This document shows positions 24,911 through 35,105 of a stretch of 64,000 bases of DNA, piece by piece. Source of the DNA: Undaria pinnatifida (lineage: Eukaryota; Sar; Phaeophyceae; Laminariales; Alariaceae); contig JABAKD010000025.1 in NCBI GenBank assembly GCA_012845835.1, positions 12,779,264 to 12,843,263 of the forward strand, given 5' to 3'. The notes beneath the pieces were generated by a model. The model was not told the DNA's origin, ran no database searches, and saw only the letters and a program-made list of their open reading frames with translations. The position numbers and the translations under genes are program-made. Positions within the stretch are counted from its first letter, which is position 1. Each line of letters starts with the position of its first letter.

Positions 24911-25130
24911 CTACATGTTACCTTCGTTGCTATCCGATCTAGAATAGGTTCGCTTCTTCTTCCCGGGCGGGTTGCAAGTCGAAGGATTTTGTGACAGAAT
25001 TACAGCACGGTAAGATTCGATCATCTCCTTGCATTGAGGGAGAGTGCTGTAGTGACGCCATACACCACATTGTGGTGGTTGACCTCTAAGTTTGAGGTGG
25101 TATTGGAAATTCTCCACCGACGCTGCACCT
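24911..25130 (-). pseudogene. E2 chromodomain-like C-terminal tail
   Basis: A minus-strand frame reads VENFQYHLKLRGQ, then GVWRHYSTL, then QCKEMIESY, ending in a basic tail. The order VE..L....W....L..C..LI..Y is that of HP1-type chromodomains carried by chromoviruses, where they steer insertion to methylated histone H3. A central aromatic-cage position is uncertain. It is separated from the integrase by at least one stop. Confidence 0.55.
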
Positions 25131-25287
25131 ACCCCCCGCTATGACCATCGATTGCTTCGATGACATACGGGCCGATAGTGACAGGGTGCACTGAGCCATC
25201 AAGATCAGGGACGGGTAGGGTGGTTCCGAGGAACATGACATCGAGTGCCTTCAAGTCAGGGGCAGGTGATGACTTGGGTTTGACGAA

Positions 25288-26275
25288 TTGTTACATCCGA
25301 CCTAAGTGGACCGTAACTTCGGCCGGTTCGTTCGGTTTTGACACACGATAAATAACAGGGGATAGCTGAGCTCTGACGGTATACGGGCCATGCCAAGGGC
25401 TAACGAGCTTGGGGTTTGGTCCGTCAGTTTCGTGGTACGGGCGATGCAGTAATACTTTGTCGCCCACTTTGAAACTGGGGAAATACATTTCTTTGTTCTC
25501 GGCGGCTTACTTGTCCCCTCGTACTTGTAGATTGCGACGGGCTAGCTCGTACGTGAAGCAGCATGTTTTCTACTGTGCGACGTGAGTAGTCGAGTTTATT
25601 TTGTGGTGCATCAGTGGAAGGAACGCCGAGAATAAGTTCGACGGGGAGAGTAGCCGTACGCCCAAACACAAGATAGTGGGGAGTCTCCTTCAAAGTTTTG
25701 GATTATGCCGTGTTGTGCCCAAGCTGGACAAACGGTAGTAGCTCCGACCAATTATCGCAAGCTAAGTTACTGTACATGGCAAGCATATTATGAACGGTGG
25801 TATGGACACGCTCGAGAGCAGCGTTCCCTGGCGGACGATAAGCGGCCGTACGTGTTTTCTTGTACCCAAAGACAGACTGCAATCCTTTCACGAGTTTGCT
25901 TTAAAATTCCTTCCCTTGATCGGAATGCAGGGTTTCTGGTGGGCCGAACACCGAAAAGACGCGGTCAATAAGATGACGAACCACCACCGCAGTTTCGTTA
26001 GACTTGATAGGTATCAGAATGAGGAAACGCGTGAGATGATCGATGACAGACAGGATTAATTGATTGCCTTCCCACTTAGATTTGAATTCGACGAGATCCA
26101 CCGCAACAACTTGAAACGGTCTGGTGACCGGTCGGTGCCCTGTAGGCAGCGTAGGTAATCGGTGAGATGATTTGTGGCGTTGACAAGGAAGACAGCTTTC
26201 AACATGTTCGGCAACGTCAGAGTGCATCGCGGGCCACCAATCAATAACGACCCCGAACTTTGTCGAAAGTACCAT
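25288..26275 (-). pseudogene. E2 integrase, frameshifted
   Basis: The HHCC end is visible as CLPCQRHK. The first catalytic Asp lies in VVAVDLVEF and the second in LHSDQGKEF (near 25901). After a frameshift the third is the Glu in PPGNAALERVH. Then come PHYLVFGRTATLPVE and the C-terminal barrel FKVGDKVLLHRP...WHGPYTV. All DDE residues are present, spread over three frames. It would insert the element cDNA into host DNA if intact. Confidence 0.85.
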
Positions 26276-26516
26276 TGAAGGTTAGGTGACCATATTACGA
26301 GGGGAGGTCATGGAAAGCGTTCATTTCAAGTGTTCTCAACGATTTCGGCACCACTAGCTGGTCACGAAAGGTGTCCCGCCTACATAGGTGGGCAGGGACG
26401 TAATACCGGCAAAGCAAACCTTTGTAGATGAAGAATTTACTCATGCTGGACTTTGACTGCTGGCGCGGGACGCGAGCCTTCGTAGGATTTACTAGGTAGT
26501 CAAAGTACTGACGAAA

Positions 26517-28660
26517 TTATTTCCTTTGGTGAGCAAGCAACTTCGCAGCATCAACGACAGGGAAGCCAGATATGGCACTAGCAAATAATTCGCGATGGCT
26601 TTCGACGGGTACTATCTCGTCTAAGTTGCAAGCGGACAGTTCGTATTCACGAGGGTTGGGGGGATTAGAAGGCTGATCATCGGAGACGTCACGAAAGATA
26701 GCTGCAAGTTGCGGTTCGGATGAAAGTGGTTTTCCATCCACCTCGCTGAACATACGCGACAGCGTATCCGGTACAACGTTAAGTTTTCCCGGAACGTGTT
26801 TGACGGTGAAGTCGTAATTTTGAAGACAAATTGCCCAACGGCTGAGCATATTGGACGTGTCTTGCATGTGGTACAAGTACGGGAGAGCTTGGTGGTCGGT
26901 ACAACACGTAAAGTGTCGGCCCCATAGGTACGGACGCCAATGGGTCAGAGCCCATACGACAGCAAGGCATTCTTTCATCGTAGGGCTATAGTGGCTTTGA
27001 CTACGGGAAATACGCTTGCTATAGTACGCGACAATATCCAGCTCTTTGCTAGCGGGGCTGCCCTTGGACGGTTGGGCTAGGAAAGCACCTACACCTTGAT
27101 CGGAAGCGTCGGTGTGAACAACCAAATCTTTCGAAAAATCGGGAAAGTGTAGGACAGCGTCTTCGGATAAAGCATCTTCGAGTTTCTGGAATGCGGCATC
27201 TTGTGCCGGACCCCAGGCCTTTTTAAAACTCGTGCGTTTGACGAAGCTCTTTCGAATCAGTTCTACAAGCGGTGCCGTAAGGTCAGAATAGTCTTTGACA
27301 AACCGGCGGACGAAATTCGCCATACCCAGAACAGAACGTAAGTCTTTAGTGGATTTTGGGGTGGGCAGGTCGTGAATCGTATGATGCGGTCGGTACTGAC
27401 GGAAATACATTTCGCGGAAATGACATGACCGAGATAGTCGACTTTTTTTTGCCCGAATTGAATTTTGGACGGTTTGAGTGTCAAGCCTGCCACATGCAAC
27501 TCTGCGAACATTTTCTCAAGAGAGACGAGGTGGCTTTCGAACGTGTGATTGATAAAAAAATCAAATCGTCCATGTACGAAAGGATACCGGAGTCAGCGCC
27601 AAGGTGGCCTGGAGCTAAAGACATGACGTGTTGAAACGGCCATGGTGCATTCGCTACTCCAAATAGCATGCGCTTAAAACAGTACTTGCCTCTCGGTGTC
27701 ACAAAGGCGGTGCGGTCGACGTGCCCCTCGGCCACGGGTAAGCTGCCAGAACGCGCTGAGGATGTCGGCGACTGAAATGTAGTGGGCGTCTCCGACGGCA
27801 TCCAGGCAGGACTCGATGTTAGGCATGTGCCAGCTCTTGCGGATGATGTGGCGGTTGAGAGTATGGCGGTAATCAACACAGAAACGGGGGCTGCTGTTGC
27901 TCTTGACGACGATAGTACAAGGGCTACCCCACGGACTTGGCCGTTCATCAATTATTCCCCATTCTAACATTTCGTTGACACATTTGTCAATTACTTCAGA
28001 AGTGCGGGGGTTGGGACGGTATGGTGGACGATCGACAGGACGGGTGCCTTCCGGCACGGGGAACGTCGCTTCGGCGATTGTCCAACGTCCTAATTCAGAC
28101 ATTGATAGAGAGAAAAGAGGACGATATTTAGCGCATAAGCCAAAGACAGCATCCTTCTGCTTCTCGGTAAACGTGGAACTGGCGAATGCTTTAGACAGAG
28201 GACCTTCAAGGTCAGACCTGGCGCAGCGAACGTCCTCGTCAGAGACGGGGGTGCTCGCGACGGCGTTGATATTTAATTGATCAGGGGTGACTGCAGATGC
28301 CGTGTACAAATTTCTAAGATGCAAGCCTGGTAAAAACAAGACGCCATCGCCAGATGGGTTACATATTTGTACGACAACAGAGCCATCAGAAGCACTCCAC
28401 GTAGCTAAAGTACGGGCGACGAGAATGTTCTTGAAAGGTTCAAATGTTGCGTCGCCGGAAAAATCTTTCTCGGTTACAATGCGAGGTTCGACCACAACAG
28501 TGCAGTCTTCTGGCGGTAGACAATCATTGTAAGCAGCAGCAAGGCTTTCCCATTCCGGTTTGAGGTTGACTCTCTCACACAGAGAGACAGAAATGGCATC
28601 AGCATCGTGATGTACAGCGGCAACCGACATGTTTTGAGTGTGGTTCGCCGGGGAAGGATT
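26517..28660 (-). pseudogene. E2 reverse transcriptase and RNase H, frameshifted
   Basis: The RT fingers include PPYRPNPRTSEVIDKCV and the FCVDYRHTLN motif. The palm has SVADILSAFWQL, then after a frameshift near 27745 FGVANAPWPFQHVM and the catalytic box SYMDDL. A second frameshift leads to LTLKPSKIQFGQKKVDYLGH and a third near 27410 to LGMANFVRRFVKDY. RNase H follows with VVHTDASDQGVGAFL (catalytic Asp), KECLAVVWAL and TDHQAL. All key residues are visible. At least three frameshifts disable this copy. Confidence 0.92.
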
Positions 28661-28739
28661 GTTGCTACTGAACGACGGGACGGAGTCACGAATGCGGTGA
28701 ACAGCTGGTATCGTTGAACCAGTAGACGGAAATGACCAA

Positions 28740-29060
28740 GTTTGATTTTTCCAATTTAGGCGCGCTCCGAAGTCGGACATGACACTATCATCAAGGAGCA
28801 TAAGATCGGGGCCCAAAGAGGGGACGACTAGCGCGCATCACCGTGGGGGTGAGCTCGCTGAGGGTTAAAGGAAAATAATAAAACCCGACGACATTGATTG
28901 GCTCGCCATTTTTGCAGCGCGGAGCGCCACAGCGGCTGGGGGGACGGGATAAGGAGGAATACCTCGCAGGGTGGGATGAGACCGTATCCACGCGGGAAAA
29001 ACAACCGGCACATCGGTAGCCGTGTCCACCGCGATGTTATTCACGGGAACGTTGTCGTCA
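28740..29060 (-). pseudogene. E2 aspartic protease remnant
   Basis: Near 29012-29032 the minus strand encodes IAVDTATDVPVVFPAW, which has the D-T-A form of the retropepsin D-T/S-G/A active site. About 200 bp later, in another frame, LMLLDDSVMSDFGARLNW matches the closing strand that follows retroviral-type protease domains. Frameshifts separate the two. Confidence 0.55.
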
Positions 29061-29586
29061 GAGCCGGCGATGCAGACTCGTCGAGACGAGAATGACTAAG
29101 AAAAGTCGATGTTTTTGTGCGCCAGCCTTGAGCTGTACCACACGTGGTCTGAATTATGTTATATTTTGGGGGAACTTTTCCCTTTCACATTCCGAGAACG
29201 TACACCGAAGCGCGCAGGCGCTGTACATCTACTTGGACGCATTTCTTGACTCACACTCGCGGACGCGAATACAGTAACTGGGAAATCAGGGACACCATTA
29301 TCACAACCCAAGCTTCGCTTGCGCGATGAGCGCTGACTCTCAACCTCCTCTATCTTAGCCTGTGGAGGAGGGACGACACGTAATTCAGACACACTTGCCA
29401 CACGACACAGCTTATTTGCTGCACCGTGAGGACGGGCACGGTACCTAGGCACGACATAACTACGATGACGGATGGGGACACGGGGGACGACAAACTCAGG
29501 GGCAAAAGCGGCTACCGACGACGTGGAGAGTTTCCTTTTCACGCCTTTCCTGGCTACACCAGAAGACGACCCTACTGTTTCAGGCG

Positions 29587-31009
29587 CTACAACAGCAGGG
29601 CACCCCTTGTTGTCGTCGTCGTCGTCTGGGGCGGGGGCTTTCTTGGAGCGCTCACCTCCGCCATTGTCACCGCCGACGACTTGTTGCGCTTCCTAGTTGC
29701 GCGCGCCCTGCGTGCGTCACGCTCCTCGCGTTGCCGCGTCCAGCACTCTTCAAGCCAGTGGCCCACCTTGTTCTTGCACGTCGGGTGCGTGCACCTGGGA
29801 CGCTCCTTGTCGGTCCTGGCTCCTTTGGATAACTTGTCACCCATGGGGGACTTGCTCTTGAAGAACTTGCCTTTGGGCCCACTCGAGCCAGCCCCTCCAG
29901 AGCCAGAACCTCCGGATCTGGAGCCTGCTTTGCCGGACGCAGCCCGCAGCGAGATTGCATCGTACTGCTGGGCGATAGCGGTGCGGTTCGGGACTGTAGT
30001 AAAAGACGTGGCACTGACATGAGCATTGATGCGACTGGTGTTAGAGCCAGTGAGGCTCGCGGCCTCAAGGCGACGGAGCTGAGCAATAAATGCAGACATT
30101 GTCTTGGGGAGTTTATGACTAGCAAGAAGCCTGATCCCCGTTACTACACCGTTGCGGAATAGTACGACGGACAGAGCAGCGTACGGGGAACGCCCCGGGG
30201 TTAAACGCTGGACGCACGCTTCAAAACGAGTACACTCCGATTGAAAGCGGAGGGCATACGCCGCGAGGGTTTCACCAGGGTCCATTTTGAACTCGGCGAG
30301 ACGAAGGGCAATATCCTCTACGAAGTTAGAGGGCATGAGACAGTCAAGAAGTGCAGTTCTCAGCTCCGACCAGTTTTTCGGCGCAGTGTGCGAACCCGGT
30401 GCCGTCAGTGATTTCTGTGGATACAGCAGGGTTGTGCCAATTGAGACTGCCGTCCATTATGTGCTGGTACAACGTGAGAACTGGTCCATCACAGATGGGT
30501 GATATGTGCTCGAATGCAACCTCGTCGGAGAGTTTGACTAACTCAGCATCAGACACACCAGTAGATATTCATTTTTTGACGCGAAAACCGCAGACGAGAC
30601 GGTACTGCTGTACAACTGAAATGACATCGACGTCAGCGGCGCCGGTAAGACGCGGAACCTGCTTGACGTCTTGTGACTTGATAACTACACGCTTAGACTT
30701 AGGCGACAAAACTTCAGCGAATGTCTGCGCAAGTGACGGGACGGAGGTCTCCTGATTCTGTACAGAAGCGGCAGGAGACGACGACTTAGACTCGAAGCTA
30801 GCCAAGCTTACCAGACGGCTCATCAATTCCATCGTTTGTGGCGGCAGCTCCGCAATCTCGCCAGAGTCTAGCTTGGCGATATCCTTGTTGACTATGGACT
30901 GGAGCTGGTTGACTGTGGAGTCTATGTTCGACGGACCAGAAAGAAGCGGAGTGATGATGGTCTGGTGGAAGCCGGAAACACCTACAGCGTTGTCACTGTC
31001 CACATCCAT
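29587..31009 (-). pseudogene. E2 Gag, one in-frame stop and one frameshift
   Basis: A start at 31009 (MDVDSDNAV) opens an acidic N-terminus; upstream in-frame codons extend into the LTR and may not be coding. The frame hits TGA at 30569-30571, continues in the same frame to about 30370, then shifts. The last part (30336-29587) has the Gag helix pattern FKMDPGETLAAYALRFQSE and a glycine/serine linker. A Cys-His motif C-x4-C-x5-H-x4-C (CTHPTCKNKVGHWLEEC) follows, unlike the usual CX2CX4HX4C knuckle. Confidence 0.75.
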
Positions 31010-31081
31010 GGCGCTCGCGGGTGAAAATCCGTCCGTGGTAGTGTCGGCGGCAGCAGGCTCAGTGGGGTTTGCAGGGTCCTG

Positions 31082-31093
31082 CCGTCGACGCCA
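31082..31093 (-). promoter_or_regulatory. Putative primer binding site of E2
   Basis: TGGCGTCGACGG lies a few bases inside the 5' LTR on the element strand. It shares TGGCGTCG with E1. Confidence 0.5.
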
Positions 31094-31100
31094 ATATAAG

Positions 31101-31525
31101 TGTATACTCAAGAACACCGCAGGGAGGTGCAAATCTCCAACGCTGTGTGTATAAGCGTTCCTCTTAGACAACGGTCGCAGAATGTGAGCGGTGTTGACGA
31201 TCACCGGACGAATAGAGGTGCTTGGTAAAGAGACAGAATCTCATGTTGAGATGGGGACGGAAGGAAGTGTGAGAGGTGCGCGAGGGCGCTCCCTCGCACT
31301 CCTCTCGGACGAAAGCAACGGGCAACCAACTGAGGAAGCGTCTGGGAAGACGTCTTGAGGTTCCTCGGGATGTTATACCCTTCCTTGTGGCTCGGAGCGT
31401 TGGCGATAACGACATCGCCCCGAGAGACGATCTTTCTAGGTGAACGTGCGGAACGTTCCCGAAGGTTCTAGAATTTGTGTTCAGACGCAAGTAGGCAGGT
31501 TGGGTTCAGAGCATTGTGACCCACA
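31101..31525 (-). repeat. 5' LTR of E2
   Basis: This is the direct partner of 23299-23722. Its upstream edge abuts the A-rich tail of the SINE at 31526-31832. Confidence 0.9.
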
Positions 31526-31832
31526 TTTAACTTTTTTTTATCACACTTTCACTTTCCAGCTTCTGGACAAGCCGTGGTCACAGGTGTCGCCCCTTCTCCC
31601 CCCTGGTTCTTGCCTTCAATTTTTATCGCGCACAAGGTTCAGCAATCCCACTGCTCGTCGATTTATCATCGAGTATTATTGCTAACTCACGCTCTCGCGC
31701 TTTCCGCAAGTCAGGTTGTGTACAAGAAAAAGTCCCAGCGAATTTATACGAGTATGCACTCAGCGGGGCTCGAACTCACGAAACTGACCAATGCCAGGCT
31801 CGAGGATAACCCGATACGCCACCGGGGCGACC
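31526..31832 (-). mobile_element. tRNA-derived SINE, copy 1
   Basis: On the minus strand the element opens GCCCCGGTGGCGTATCGGG, which contains a pol III A-box-like TGGCGTATCGGG (31810-31821). A B-box-like GAGTTCGAGCCCC follows (31765-31777), then a ~200 bp body and an A-rich end. A second copy in plus orientation lies at 58085-58420, colinear throughout. Such elements are copied by LINE machinery from pol III transcripts. Confidence 0.78.
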
Positions 31833-31914
31833 GGCTTATGTATGTGTTCTGTTTTCGTCTTTTTGCTTTCAGTTGAGTGCCCTGTCTTGGTCCCCATGCC
31901 CCCCCCCCCCCCGC

Positions 31915-32395
31915 AAATATCACACGTACTGCCGATCAGAACGTGACATCAACAATCACCCAGCACAGGGCAGAGCGATTAGCTCTGCACAAGCATCTCT
32001 GGCATCATCACTTCGCTGTTCGCCCAAAATAGTAACGGGCCTCTTCTTCCCGCCCCCTTTACCTGTTTCAGCTAGTTGCATTCTCCCTTGCGCGAGCGTA
32101 GAGGGTAGTACGTGTGTGTACTGGTCATTTTGCTTTCGTCGTTGATGTTGTCCTCCATCTCGGTCCTGTTCGCTTTTTTTTCTTCGCCAATTAATTACAC
32201 CCGTACTACTGTGCTGCCGATTAAAACTTAACAACATCATCATACAACACAGCACAGACAGGGCAATCAGCTCCGCACAAGTACCTCTAGGTATTATCAA
32301 ATCGCTATTAATAGTTGCACCAATTCATGGGCCACCTCTTTCTGCCCCCTCCATATTTAGTTGAAAACTTCCTTGCGCGAGCGTGTCGGGCGGCG
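31915..32395. repeat. Diverged tandem duplication of about 285 bp
   Basis: CAGCACAG...GGGCA, TCTGCACAAG/TCCGCACAAG, CGGGCCTCTT/TGGGCCACCTCTT and CCTTGCGCGAGCGT occur in the same order in 31915-32110 and 32195-32395. Confidence 0.6.
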
Positions 32396-34834
32396 TCAGC
32401 CGTGACGCCGTCCGCGACGCGGAGCTCTTGTATGATACTTCTAACTATAGTCTAGTCTACAGCAGCAGTATTTGACTGACATAGCGATGACATGATTTAT
32501 AACTGATTTTCAAGGACGTCAGCCGTGAGTTCAACGAATTTCAGGTCAATATTCATCTTTGCAAGCTACGTAAATTCATTGCATCTGAGACGATGATTTT
32601 CGCATTCTTTGCGGCTCGCGTTTTTTGCGGTGTAAAATTTGTTTTTCGCGTCAAATCATAGCAACAAAGGCCAAAGTAGCTTGGGCAGAGGGACGAGCAG
32701 GAAAAATTCTTGTGCCTGTCCCCCAGGCCCTCTTGCCCCAACCACCAGCAAGTGGGATTGCTTGTGTTATGATAGCACTGCTGATCAACCTGTTATTACC
32801 ACGGATTCAGGATGCGGGCTGCTTGACGGGTTGAAAATCGATGATGTCAGAAGTAGTTAGCGCTTGCTTGCGACAGCCGTATTTTCTGTCTGTCGTATGT
32901 ACAACCGTTGGTACTTTATGGTTCAATTCCAAACAACTATTCTCCCTTACGCAACAAAGAGGGAAGGAATTGAGCGCGAATTCGCCATCTCCGTGACAAA
33001 AATATTTGATTTCGTTGTGTGCCGTGTATGTTCCTGGTAAAATACCTGGTGCGATATACTTGCACGCGGGCATCCAGTTTTACAGATAAATTGGTGACGG
33101 TTGATGGCTGTAGGGGTATGGTTACCAGTAGTATGATATTTAGCGTACGCACGAGAGATGATGCCTCATACCGACCGATATCCTCAATGAGCAAACATAA
33201 CCCGTAATACCCGCGATCAGAGTATCACACACAGCTACGACAGCTTGCAAAGATGAGTTTCGGCAAAATTTCGAGTTCACCGCTGGATAAAGTGTATTTC
33301 AATTTTTATAATACTAGTTCTAGACTAGGTGGCATTTTTTTTGTAGTTTGCAGTTTGATTGTCGTACACAATGTGGGTTACTTGGAGAATAGCTGGTTGT
33401 CAACCTCAACAGGGATCTAGCATAGTGCGGTACACGAAATGAAGAAACCGGAATGTAGTGCGGAAATATAGTGTTACTCGTGTCATGACGCAATACGTGG
33501 TGGAAATATCGGGATGTATTCTCTCGTTATTCTCGTCATCTAAATAGTCAACCCTGATCGTGTGCCTTTCATGATTACTCAAGTATGAGTATGATATTAT
33601 TGTAGTTTGACGTGCTTAGCTTGGCAAAAATTGATGATAGGGTTTTAATTATGTTCAATACCCCTTTTTCGTTAGATCGCCCCCTCAACTCCCCCCGCCC
33701 TTATCATGCGCGTGTGCAGAGTGTAAAGGGGTAGATTACAAGGCTTTCTTAGTCCCCAAGTGCTCAAACATTTTATGTATGTATACGAGGATTTCGAGTA
33801 CAGAAGAAAATGCCTAATATCCCTGCGTTTGTTATGGAGTTTACCTGATACCGTATTATATATACGTGTTTTAGTCAAGGTGTCCATACAGTTTAAAAGG
33901 ATTGCTATTTCTTCATCGCGGTAGCTTATCAAGTAGCAGCATAGGGACTAACATTCTTGCTGCACTGTGATTCTACGTGTCGCTCTTCCGGGAAGGAACA
34001 TGCGTAATAACTTGACCCTCGATGTAAATACCTCGTCACCTGTAGCGAGGCGTTTGCGCTCTGATTTATCGGTACTCTGAAACAGAAAGAAACGCGCCGT
34101 TGAATTGGTGAGCACTATACCGGCATCGAACAGTTGTCGAAGCAACTCTGAAATGGAGTGACATATTACGGGATTTGATACAATTTTGCCGGATTTTCGG
34201 TGAATGGTGATACATGCCCTACTTCGGGTAGGAAAAACCTGCTCGAGGAAGGTCTCAAACTCCACGAAGTTGATAAGTCTGGGATCAAGGGTGACTGGCC
34301 TTTTTTGCGAGCGGATGCTTGATGTGGCTTGCTAACCAGACATGTCCGCAGATTGCGAACGCAGTGAAAACGGTGGTTAGGTAGACGAATTCACCGAGGA
34401 CGGCACACGGGAAGACTGCAGTTGGTATTCTCACTGTCCCCTTGATTTTGTGACGAACATTTGTTTGGAGAAAGAACTGTATGATATCATGTTTTTGTAC
34501 GCTTGGTTCGTTGTTTCTACAGCTTGACAACGATACCTGAGATTTTTCGTTTCCATTTCAGCAATGAATCGCTGATGGTGGACGATACGGAGATATGATG
34601 AGCTGGAAGTATAGACTAGGATGTTTGAGACTTGGGGACGGCAAAGGTTTGGGCAAACTACCCGGGGCCATGTCTGCCTAATCAATCTACGGCTTTCGCA
34701 ACTAGCCCCGAAGTGAGACCCAGCTGAGCCAAACAAACCGTTTTGTTCATACCCTACAACGAGGGGTCGCGCCGACTTGTTATCGCTTGTGCGGGGTAGG
34801 ATTCGCTTGACCACTTACGAGGATTAAGACTAGC
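32396..34834. other. AT-rich intergenic DNA, no gene recognised
   Basis: Only short frames without motifs occur (for example 34285-34814 minus). One reversed family A fragment lies at 33213-33300. Nothing else was supportable. Confidence 0.4.
33213..33300 (-). repeat. Dispersed repeat family A, copy 2 (reverse)
   Basis: GATCAGAGTATCACACACAGC, TTGCAAAGATGAGTTTCGG and AAAATTTCGA are the reverse complement of the family core. Confidence 0.65.
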
Positions 34835-34837
34835 TAA

Positions 34838-34881
34838 GGGCCGTTCCTAACGAACCAAAAATGTCAGGAATCCTGACATTT
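34838..34881. repeat. Left terminal inverted repeat of the Harbinger element
   Basis: This pairs with 48206-48252 over the whole length except for a run of five against eight A's. It includes the palindrome TGTCAGGAATCCTGACA. Confidence 0.93.
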
Positions 34882-35005
34882 TTGTCAGGAATCCTGATTT
34901 TTCATGTCAGGATTCCTGACAAAAAATATCACGAATCGTGATGTTTTTTTTTTAGATTTTGTCAAAACGATTCACAGTCACGATTCCTGACAAATGTCAC
35001 ACCAC
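34862..35005. promoter_or_regulatory. Subterminal palindrome cluster, left end
   Basis: GTCAGGAATCCTGAC-type palindromes recur at about 34863-34877, 34883-34898 and 34904-34921. A relative, ATCACGAATCGTGAT, lies at 34928-34942, with a further half-site near 34981. Similar words lie at 48135-48225. Subterminal repeats of this kind are usual binding sites for the transposase or its Myb-like partner; that role is inference here. Confidence 0.6.
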
Positions 35006-35105
35006 TTGAAAGCACGAAAAAACGCCTGACCGAGACACACAAAACCACCTTGCACCACATCTCCACCAAGAGGGTAACCAAGGGCCGGTAGGGCATATAT
35101 GGGAC

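Larger units (their letters stand above)
23299..31525 (-). mobile_element. Ty3/gypsy chromovirus-like retroelement E2
   Basis: Direct LTRs (23299-23722 and 31101-31525) enclose minus-strand gag, protease, RT, RNase H, integrase and a chromodomain-like tail, in gypsy order. A primer-site-like TGGCGTCGACGG lies at 31082-31093. The LTRs differ at only about 20 of 424 positions by eye. Several frameshifts and an in-frame stop break the coding region. A possible 4 bp target duplication (TTTA at 23288-23291 and 31526-31529) requires the left border at 23292. No clear polypurine tract sits before the 3' LTR. Confidence 0.88.

Noticed and set aside
30873-31154. Plus-strand frame across the gag start
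   Set aside because: It is antisense to E2 gag and the LTR edge.
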